17,074 bases of DNA, taken from Bondarzewia mesenterica. Taxonomy: Eukaryota; Basidiomycota; Agaricomycetes; Russulales; Bondarzewiaceae. Positions 8,704-17,074 of the stretch are shown in pieces. Within the stretch, counting starts at the first letter, position 1. Each line of letters opens with the position of its first letter. The position numbers were made by a program, and so were the translations under genes. The DNA is taken from NCBI GenBank assembly GCA_004802705.1, contig SGPL01000600.1:1223-18296 (forward strand). The letters run 5' to 3'. The notes beneath the pieces are model-generated. The model saw only the letters and a program-made list of their open reading frames with translations. It searched no databases and was not told where the DNA came from.

Positions 8704-9124
8704 TCATTTGGTAGAGTGAGCTGGGTTGTGAGGGGCCTAAGGACCATTGGCCAGCGTCAAGAGCTCATTGGAATGTCACGATATAAATAAACCGACATAC
8801 GGGCGAGGTGATATCCAGCGCGCGGGCCAGAGCATTGAACTCATCCGACGTGGGAGTAGCCTTGCCGGTGCACACTGAGACAAACGAGGTGATTCAGCAC
8901 TCCACCTCGATCTGGACCAGGAACGGAATGAATGAAGAGGTGGGGCTATCAACATACGGTTCACGACGTGCTGCTCCGAAAAGCCCAACTGCTGGGCGAG
9001 CTGGGAGTAGCTGAGACCTAGACAGCCGCGATATGAGCTCAAGCATGGTTTTCTTCCTCTCCCTGTGCTCACCCTTGCGATCCTTGGCCGCAGCGAGAGC
9101 AGAGCATTGAGGGTTAGGTGCCAT
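8704..9124 (-). CDS. Small helix-turn-helix protein (lambda-repressor/cyanase-N-terminus-like)
   Basis: Four exons (9124-9073, 9017-8958, 8874-8801, 8736-8704) join in phase to 72 residues. After a short lead (MAPNPQCSALAAAKDRKG) comes a compact helical domain: GLSYSQLAQQLGFSEQHVV, then NLCTGKATPTSDEFNALARAL. The pattern resembles XRE/lambda-repressor HTH domains and the N-terminal helical bundle of cyanase. The C-terminal catalytic half of cyanase is absent, and the reading ends shortly after the bundle (DITSPAPHNPAHSTK), so a cyanase reaction is not expected. DNA binding or another helical-bundle role is inferred. An upstream in-frame ATG at 9184 would add 20 residues; I prefer 9124 because the family-like sequence begins there. 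The 83-nt second intron is the longest. Confidence 0.65.
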
Positions 9125-9338
9125 TGGTAGCTTCCACGCTCTAGGTGATGGTGGTTGATTCAGAAGCAGTAAACGAGGCGACATTGGGCTACTGGATGGT
9201 ATATATACCTGTTCTATAAACGACTATTTTGTCACACGAGAACATGACACTGCCGATATAGCTCTGGAATGCGTTACGTTCCCACTGTAATTGGACGCTC
9301 ACCCGGATGCCCTAAATCTGTTGCACCAAGGAAAGTTA

Positions 9339-9671
9339 TTACCCGATTTCTGCTTCAACGACCAGAAGACGATGCATATCGGCAATCATATGATTGTCCT
9401 GAGAAAGCGTTATCTGACCGCAATCTGTTGCCCTTTTCGCGACTCGAGTTCGGATGGTCTGGACTGATGAAGAGCAAGATAATCTTATCGAAAGGGCCAT
9501 CTGCATCTGGTCAAGCGGCTCCGTTAATGAAGCAGTCGGGGCGGGATAACGGACCTTCAAGCTTACAAGTGACGGGTTGACATAAATGCGAGCGCGCGTC
9601 TCCAAGAGCAGAAGATACGCCGCGGACGCGGAAAGACACATATGCAGTGTGGACTGCCACCTTGTGCTCAT
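9339..9671 (-). CDS. Weak two-exon hypothetical protein
   Basis: A GTAAGC donor at 9566 and a CCAG acceptor ending at 9507 define a 60-nt intron. With exons 9671-9567 and 9506-9339 this gives 90 residues from an ATG to a TAA. The frame is also open through the intron (110 residues), and a second frame across the same splice junction is open too (YADGPFDKIILLFISPDHP), so the frame cannot be chosen by eye. I recognise no domain, and it may be a non-coding transcript or chance. Confidence 0.2.
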   Translation of the reverse strand: MSTRWQSTLHMCLSASAAYLLLLETRARIYVNPSLVSLKVRYPAPTASLTEPLDQMQMALSIRLSCSSSVQTIRTRVAKRATDCGQITLSQDNHMIADMHRLLVVEAEIG

Positions 9672-11090
9672 GTGAAGTAGAAAACGTGGAGTTGGAATGG
9701 AGCATGATTAGGAGATTCGTGCTGGAATACGAAAAAGAACACCCCACCGGATCTCAGAGCAAGGGAATCAATACCACAGTTTACTGTGTTCGAGAAAGGA
9801 AACTGAAGCAACCTGGGCGCACCATGGGAAGGTGAGAATAGAACGGGGCCCCATGGCACAATGCACGTTCATAGTACAAATCTATGTACACGTTCATGAA
9901 AAGCTACAATCTGCCCATGGTGAGCGAAGACCACGACTCACCAACGGAGAATATTCATGAGCCTGTGTACCGCGCAGGAAGCCGCACGCGCGCCACACGT
10001 TGCATGGAATACTATGGAATAGACATTCACCGAACCGGAGACATATCTGAAATTTGATATCTAATGGATGAGACAAATTTGTCGACAAATGGCATGCTTC
10101 GCAAGTATGCGTAGTGCGACGCGTAAAGTTTGCACGCAAATCCTGACGACAGGTGCAGGGAGAAGTCGTGTGCTGCGGCGATCGCCTTGTGAGAAATTCT
10201 GTTGAGACAAAAACAAGGAACGTCCGAAGTGCCGGTAGTTTACGATAAAGGAAGTTAGCTTCCTTGCGTGTGTCTTGATTTCGGGGGTTGTAGCGGAGGA
10301 TCGAGATGGTTTGCCGTGGCAATGCCCTGCCGTCAATGGCATTAGTGCCTCCAGAATACGACCGAAGATGGTTTAGTGCAGATGAGAAAAGGGGAAAACT
10401 ACTACCTCCCGGCAGACACGAAGAAACAAATCCTGAGCGCGTAGACCGAGCGGAGATTAAGCATAGGCCACGAGCTTCAGGCGAGTTGTATCCTTTTTGA
10501 GCTCGACTAGAGAAAGCCGCAGCAAAGCAATTTTTTTCAAGAGCGTGTTCAGGACAAGCATACTATCGGCCGCAGAGAACTGCTGAACACAATGCTTTGA
10601 ATTCTTAGTATAAGACAGTTAGTTCGAGAGCATATATGCCAATCGCGAGATCGTTAACCGCTGAGTGACGAGTTATCGGCATCCAAGACTGCCAGAGACT
10701 AGTACGTGCCCCGAGTCAAAAGAACAAGCACATTAAGAGACTACACTAGAGCCGGAAGCCCCGAAGGTCATCCTATTATTGCCTGCGAGACCTCCACGGT
10801 GAGTTCTGCTAGAAATTCCAAGGAACGGCACAGCGAAGGAATAAAGAGTAAACAGGCTGGAATCGAGAGCGTCATACCAGGTCATACCTTGAGTAGGCTT
10901 AGAGAAAACCTGGAGGACTTTTTACAAGTTGAAAGTCAAGTTACCTCGAAGTTGTGAATATGCAAAATTGACGCCGTATTTGTTCCTGTTTGCCACCAGC
11001 CTCAAACCGCTTTCGGACACTCTCTGAAATCTTGCTCAACATCGTCATCAAGTCCTCAAGCCCTCCGCCGTCCAATTCAAACCCGTAAAA
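9672..11090. other. Long interval without a supported gene, ending in the RPS14 upstream region
   Basis: Reading frames here, including a 142-codon minus-strand frame (9894-10322) and an 83-codon plus-strand frame (10706-10957), have no recognisable motif. I found no tRNA-like fold. The last 130 bases or so become pyrimidine-rich (CCTCAAGCCCTCCGCCG just before the ATG) and are likely the promoter and 5' leader of the ribosomal protein gene. Confidence 0.45.
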
Positions 11091-11787
<697 letters not shown>

Positions 11788-11828
11788 TCGATCTTCACTT
11801 TCTTCCTTTTTCCGTGCTTTGGGGAGAA

Positions 11829-11834
11829 AATAAA
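11829..11834 (+). promoter_or_regulatory. Candidate polyadenylation signal (AATAAA)
   Basis: AATAAA lies 42 nt after the RPS14 stop codon, following a pyrimidine-rich stretch. Position and sequence suit a 3'-end signal, although fungal signals are often degenerate. Confidence 0.5.
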
Positions 11835-12238
11835 ATGGCCGGTGGATCATGGGCTTTCTGTACTGTATGTCACTCAATGATCAATATGTCGCCGCTCGAC
11901 GCGCAGCAGGCTCCGGCCTGTCCCGTGGTCATGCATTTGCTTTTGAAATCATATGGCCGTGCCCTACAGATGCGCTCAGACAGTTAGACAGGACAGAGGG
12001 GCCAATTCCATTCTTGCAGCAGGTAGCGAACGGATACAACTTCGAGAATGACATCATGAGGTGACAGTCAATGGTTCTGTGCATGTCATATTCACGGTCG
12101 CTCGTTCACAATGTCCCCTATTCTATTCTACTTTGGAACACTCCAGCTGTTATCAGCGCATAGTAAGAATTGGAGGAAGGTTGAAACCTCACATCACGAC
12201 TAAATCCTCCGTCCTTACAGACAACAGCGGGCTTGACA
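11835..12238. other. Intergenic interval, no gene seen
   Basis: Contains the RPS14 3' flank and the presumed promoter of the downstream kinase-like gene. Its short frames show no domain. The sequence just before the next ATG (CCGTCCTTACAGACAACAG) has an acceptor-like TTACAG, so an upstream non-coding exon is possible. Confidence 0.45.
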
Positions 12239-14456
12239 ATGCGTCCTCTCTTCATCAGGCTTGCAACTCGTCTCTCTTACAGAAAGTTGTCAACGAGCGT
12301 GGTTAAGCCGGGCGGCGACTTCCAGCCTCGTGCCTTCTTGCAACAGGCCATCCCTCCACCACCTAACATCCCATCTCAAACTTCGCTCACCACACTCGTT
12401 CAACAGCCCAGGATCACCGTTGTCCCTGAGCCAGCCAAGGTAACTTCGGATTGTCTCGGGACTCTCAACTACGTCCTCCTCTTCAGGCGTCGTACGCCGA
12501 TACCGGCTTTATGCATCTCATCCCAAGAGTAAGTGCTCGTTCCCCCCCCCTTTTCTCTGTTTGACATTAAGAGAACCGCAGGACTCTCGAGGACTACGTC
12601 GAGTCGCAGATCGTCTACCCGATCATCCACTACGTCAATGTCTTGACTGATAAGGTTAACCACAGAACGCTGGGGTATCGCGTGCATAACGCGAACGACC
12701 GTACGTACACTTTATGCCTTGATGTGAGCACAAGCCTTACCATACCGATGGCAGAGTCGAACCCCTGTGTCCGAGTCGACGTGTTCAACGGTGAACCCGA
12801 GGTCAAATTTCCGGTGCTCTTCTTTCTGGTACTTCTGCATCTCTCGTGGAACGCATCGCTCCTTCAACTTTTTACTCACGCGACTGTCACTGCAGCCTTC
12901 TGGATCATTTAAGATGCTTCAGAACGACCCCGACGCTGAATCGGCGCGACTTTCCGTCCCCAAGTCCGCGATCGCTGACTCTACGCCCGAGCTTCTGAAG
13001 CGAGAGATTCCGGTAGTTATTACGGATTTCTCGACTACAGTCCTCATCACGAAAATGGATGAAGCACAGGCCGTGGTCCATGGCGAAGTTTCTCCTCCCT
13101 CGCCTTCCCTTCCTCTGCGATACCTTCTCGCCAGTTTCATCACCAAGGCCCTACCTCGTGGACAGACCGATTTCGACGAAGAAGGCATGGTCGACACCAG
13201 CGGTGCTCCAAATAACCCGAAAATTCCCGCGCCCTCCGACGACAAAGTTCTTGCTACCAGACAACGCCACACCGACTTCGATCGCTATACTCTGGAAACG
13301 AGCCGGCCTGCTGTTGCCCAATTCTTACGGTGGAAGGATCAGATGCGCGCACGACCGAAACCCGACATGGTCGGCGCCATCTTGGACGGAGAGACGAACG
13401 CGTTCGAAGCCCACAGAATGCCCCTCCGCCCTCGGTATGCTCGCGAGCCACTTCCCGAAGAAACCGAGGCCCACATGCGCGCCACGAGACGCCCCGGTTT
13501 TCCCCAGTTCTCTCGGCTGCTGCGCGAGTCCAAACACTTCAGCCTTGCCCTGCACAAAGAGCTGATTCCCGAGGACGGGAGTGAATATGAACGCACCTTC
13601 GTCTGTTCGGTCGTCGCCGTCGACGGCCGAGCTGTCACCGTCGATGCCCCGTCGAAGCTGTGCGTCAAACTGTTTGATGATGCTTCCGTACTCGTTCCCC
13701 AATTGAAAGAAGACGGGAACCAATTCTTCTGGATGCAGTATTTTCACACGGCAGAGGAGATGCTCAAGACGGAGGAGGACGCCTATGTACGGTTGGAACA
13801 CGCCTGGGGTTCGGTCGTACCCTGGTTTTTTGGGACTCACCGCGTACGTAGGGAGTGCGGTACATCGGTTGGTGCTTGTGCGCTCATCAATTTCTGTTCG
13901 ACTCGTCCAGTTTACGCTCCCGGACGGACGGTCTCTGTTCGGGATGGTCACCGAATTTGTGGAAAAATCTGAGAAGAAACTCAGAGAGCATTCCGAGGCT
14001 TCCCAGATTTCTTTCGTGAGTAATATCCGTCTTTGCCGCGCAGATCGGTGGTCTCAGCCGCGACATGTTTAGATACAAAGCGCGCGCCACGCAGTTCGCG
14101 TCCTCCAATATGCGGACATCAGCCAATCGAACTGGGAACCCGACCAACAGATCGTCGCGGTTTCTCCTGGTTCCTCCCCCGCCGCCCGTGATCCTTCCCT
14201 GACTTGCGTTCTAGTCGACTTTGCACTCACGACGCAGGGCNANGTCTGGTATGAGGCGCCCAAGAGTGACGACTTTAGTGATATGGCTTATGCNATATGG
14301 CTGGGAAACCCCAATGACATGCAACAGGATGGAGTCCCGAAGGATTTGATTAATAAGTGGTACGGACCTGGAGAGGAGTGGGATTTCTACCGGGGGTCNC
14401 TCGCGTCGCCCGTGATGGACGAATATTCAATGATGTATGGCGCTCGTCATTCGTAG
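12239..14456 (+). CDS. Degenerate protein-kinase-fold protein with presequence-like N-terminus
   Basis: A seven-exon model (12239-12439, 12487-12528, 12574-12700, 12755-12828, 12896-13843, 13911-14015, 14073-14456) gives 626 residues. The N-terminus (MRPLFIRLATRLSYRKLSTS) is basic and hydroxylated with no acids, like a mitochondrial targeting peptide. A long region without a recognised domain follows. The C-terminal third has kinase landmarks in order: CVKLFDDA (beta-3, Lys406), an acidic helix (KTEEDAYVRLEH), a hinge-like GMVTEFVE (475-482), YADISQSN in place of HRDxxxxN (Asp514, Asn519 kept, His lost), and VLVDFALTT in place of DFG (Asp548 kept, Gly to Ala). I infer a pseudokinase or atypical kinase. 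The 12529-12573 and 12829-12895 introns each have alternative borders. Ns at 14241, 14243, 14294 and 14399 affect the last exon. Confidence 0.7.
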
Positions 14457-15354
14457 ATAATACATAATTTCTGCAGTTGGTTACACTCTTGGGCAGTGAC
14501 AGTGCCAGCATAACCCTCTCGGTTTCACAGTCAACGGAAATCACTGAGAAACTGGACCATTCGCGACACACCTTACATAAAAACTGGAGTGTTACAANGT
14601 AGACAAAATGAGATCCCTTGCTGTACCCCCAAGTGACACTCGAACGATGGCACAGACAAGTCCGGGTTGATGTTGTGCACTGGAAGCTGGTCATTTAATA
14701 ATGACATCACGAATGTCGACCTTGATGGCCTTNAGGTCTTTAGCTGCAGGACATTTCTGAGAGCTATTATTTGCCAAAGTTAGTTTAGTGAGAGGCCCGG
14801 CTCATAACAGGGAAGGAAAAGAAAGANGCACCNCTTCCTGTATGCTGTAGCATCTAGGATTAAGATTTCTGACATGGCGGGGTTGTCAGAGTCGACNTGG
14901 CAAAACTTGANGAGCCGATTTTTTGNGTNGTATGCCTCNATGCTGAGATGAGGTATTTCATTGAAAGANGTAGANNTATGACCTTGTTTGCTGAAATANT
15001 TGACATACAACGCTCCACTCAGTACAAATTGGAGAAAGATTGNAAACTTACNTAATAACNAAACCCGCTGTACCGACAGAGAGCAACTTCTTGAGATTCT
15101 CCTTCTTCCTAAGGAAACCTTTCACGGTATTCTTAACATCGATGCGGAGGGATTGTTTGTCCTCCTTGGAGANAACATTCCTCATGAATGTNATAAAGAT
15201 CNTGTAGCNAGGCATGGTTTAGAGACGGTGAAGGACAGTGCTAGTTCTGAGAGGTTTTAAGCATTGGGTTCACGAGAAGCACAAGAATGACATCACTTTG
15301 AAAGTTGTTGTCCAAAACNAGATACTGACGAGTGAGGAAGTGGACCTTCCTGCT
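14457..15354. other. Low-quality interval with fragmentary coding-like sequence
   Basis: Single Ns are frequent. The plus strand has stretches that read like protein (FLYAVASRIKISDMAGL near 14840-14880, EQLLEILLLPKETFHGILNI near 15080-15140, FKHWVHEKHKNDITLKVVV near 15255-15310), but they are in different frames and interrupted by stops. They could be exons of an unrecognised gene, a decayed transposon or a damaged consensus. I cannot build a continuous model. Confidence 0.3.
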
Positions 15355-16852
15355 TCAGCCATCAGCAAAAGTGTCCAAGTTTGGCAGAGGCTTGNGGCAT
15401 GACCTATTTATGGCGANGGATTTCAGGGTATGGCGAGGGCTTATTTCAGGATATGACGAGGGCTTACAGATTAAGTAGATGCGCTGTTTGTGTTTAAAAT
15501 GATCCGCGCAGTCTGCGTAGCCCGACAAGAAGACGACAAACAAGCACAGGAGTAACGCCTCGCCNTCTGCTGTGAAGTGCTCGTGTGAGCANGGAGCCGA
15601 CGCCGCGACGAGCTCGGGCNGGAAATCGCCGAGGAGCTTCACCATTCGCGCGAGCTGTCCGNATTCGTCATTGACGTCGGNGNCNGGCNNGAACAGCGAT
15701 CTCGAGGTCGCCATCTCGTATATCTGTGGTTGGATTGGAGTTNGGAGGCGATGGAGGATCGGTCATGCGCACCAGGCATCCGAGATTCNATATGTCTGCG
15801 GGCGTGCCCCAAGGCGCCCCTAGNATGACTTCAGGGGCTCGCAAGGCNNGNGNCTGGATCANNAATGTGTGCCGGGCAGAGTTTGACACCGAATGGGCTG
15901 GAAGGAAGTGCGTCTCAATCTCGTCGGCCCACGAGAAAGTNNGGTGTGCGTCGTAGGAAATNTGAACGTACCGAGATCAAAGTCTGTCAGGCGAACATCG
16001 AGCTCATGTAGGACTGGCAAGGGTGTCGGGATTGGTCCGGNTTCGTTTTTGAGAGGGTCAAGCGTCTTGAGGAATGTCTGGACGGTAGGCGCCGGATTCT
16101 CAGGAAGGGCTGTCAGCATGTTGCTCATCTTTATATCTGAAGATTCGTTGGTGGGGTCAGAGCAGGTCAGAGTGTAAGCACCCCAGACATTGANAGAGTT
16201 GAGAAGGTCCGATGTCAANATCCGCGCACCTCCGTGAATGATACCGACGCGATGCAGGTAGTCTAGTACCAGCAAAACACACAGGACGGTCTGCTTGAGG
16301 ACATCCCACGGCAGCGACACTCGAAGAGACAGACTGGCCAAATAAGGTCGAGACCATGCAGTCATGACGGCCTCTGCCATCCGCCGCGTCGATTCGAATT
16401 CGTCGAAGACTTGCGGGAGGAGGACGTGCGCAGGGTGACTTTTGTCAGGCGCAGAGCGAAGAAAGGACGTCTCGTTNGGACATCCGCAAGGGGGNACTTN
16501 CCTCGTGCCCGACNGCACCTTCAGACATAGGTATCGAGCAGATCTTGAGGANGTNGANGCGATGAAGGNTTTATTGATGACTCGAGGGTCACTGAAAGGA
16601 AAGGACGTACGACTGGTCCTNGACGAGCCACACAGAAGCTNAACCATCCTNACCGCGGCTTATGCAGTGCATGAGCTTGTATCGATCGCGGACGACGTTC
16701 CCGAGCGAAAGAGACGCGTTCCGCGTCACCGGTGGAATTGGCGAATGAAGGAAGGGGCGGGAGAGGGGATGGCTGAGAAGAGGTGTACGGTGCCGGAGAG
16801 CGTGGNTTTTTAGCCTTGAGNGGGTGGATGGGAGAGGATGGTAGGGACGCAT
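15355..16852 (-). CDS. SRPK-like protein kinase, C-lobe end not recognised
   Basis: Five exons (16852-16611, 16543-16230, 16136-15972, 15897-15773, 15723-15355) join in phase, about 404 residues. Landmarks: a glycine-loop region ending ASVWLV (about residues 64-77), beta-3 YLCLKV (Lys89), alpha-C NETSFLR (Glu105), LVLDYLHRVGIIHGDIKMSN (Asp186, Asn191), LTDFDLA (DFG replaced by DFD, Asp237), ALRAPEV (APE, Glu263) and WGTPADI then NLGCLIYEMATSRSLF. The DIKxSN and LRAPEV-LGAPWGTPADI pattern matches fungal SR-protein-kinase-like families, which phosphorylate Ser/Thr targets. After LLGDF-PELVAAS-CSHEHF the sequence stops resembling a kinase and no DPxxRPTA helix follows, so the stop at 15355 is uncertain; a further exon, truncation or sequence damage is possible. 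A stretch after the EFE near 16400 also fits the family poorly. Many Ns. Confidence 0.72.
15421..15466. repeat. Two adjacent 23-bp direct repeats
   Basis: Bases 15421-15443 and 15444-15466 are head-to-tail copies that differ at two positions, both G in the first copy and A in the second. Each runs from TTTCAGG to GAGGGCTTA. They lie in the weakly supported 3' part of the kinase gene model. Confidence 0.8.
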
Positions 16853-17074
16853 GATTCNATNGNCTCAAAGAAAAANTTATATCGCGCACCTCTCCGAGTG
16901 ACACGCAACTTGAGATCTTGAGACCAACGTACGGTCGTGCCGCCGCTGTTTGTGATTAAAACGATCTGACTCGCGCTCCGTATAATTCTCTTATGGCAAC
17001 GCCGGAATGGCTTCGACCGATTGTCGTATCTCCGAATCGTACATCCGCACATCTAGCTTGGTTGGCNNTTCANG
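16853..17074. other. Upstream flank of the kinase gene, no gene seen
   Basis: This short end piece holds the presumed 5' leader and promoter of the minus-strand kinase, plus scattered Ns. The minus-strand frame overlapping it has no recognisable motif. Confidence 0.4.

Noticed and set aside
8704..9124. Full-length cyanate hydratase
   Set aside because: Only the N-terminal helical part resembles cyanase; no catalytic C-terminal half is found in any frame downstream.
9894..10322. 142-codon minus-strand open frame
   Set aside because: It is Cys/Arg/Thr-rich without domain or splice support, and a second frame overlaps it with equal plausibility.
10706..10957. 83-codon plus-strand frame upstream of RPS14
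   Set aside because: It contains several intron-like GT/AG pairs and no family match; a non-coding leader or chance is equally likely.

Overview
The window looks like a fungal, most likely basidiomycete (agaricomycete-type), nuclear contig whose left 2.4 kb is organellar in character. The nuclear part has compact genes on both strands, split by many short introns (mostly 45-85 nt, GT-AG, one GC-AG), which is typical of mushroom-forming fungi. The left 2.4 kb is AT-rich, carries a mitochondrial-type tRNA-Arg(UCU), short GC-rich clusters and many AT hairpins, and has no long reading frame. It joins GC-richer nuclear-type DNA at about 2412-2450. This could be a nuclear copy of organellar DNA or an assembly chimera. 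The sequence opens with a T run containing Ns and is dotted with single Ns from about 14.2 kb to the end, so base-level quality is poor at both ends.

Layout. 1-2430: organelle-like segment with tRNA-Arg and repeats. 2430-3112: no supported gene. 3113-4419 (-): predicted seven-exon gene of unknown function. 4420-4527: short divergent promoter interval. 4528-6753 (+): C3HC4 RING-finger/coiled-coil protein, with a GC-AG intron inside the RING and a probable one-base frameshift in an A7 run. 6754-7341: convergent 3' interval. 7342-8288 (-): complete six-exon VAMP7-type longin R-SNARE. 8289-8703: its upstream interval, with a possible spliced 34-codon micro-ORF. 8704-9124 (-): small lambda-repressor/cyanase-N-terminus-like helix-turn-helix protein. 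9125-11090: mostly empty, with one weak two-exon candidate. 11091-11787 (+): complete 40S ribosomal protein uS11 (RPS14), with an intron directly after the ATG. 12239-14456 (+): about 626-residue protein with a degenerate protein-kinase fold and a presequence-like N-terminus. 14457-15354: low-quality interval with fragmentary coding-like sequence and a 23-bp direct repeat. 15355-16852 (-): SRPK-like protein kinase whose C-lobe end is missing or unrecognisable.

The genes do not form a pathway. They cover ubiquitin ligation, vesicle fusion, translation and signalling, as expected of ordinary eukaryotic gene order. The most notable points are the organelle/nuclear junction, the degenerate kinase lying tail-to-tail with a conventional kinase, the GC-AG intron that restores the RING motif, and the stand-alone HTH protein. 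Exon structures were worked out by hand from splice signals, phase continuity and family motifs. No similarity search was run.
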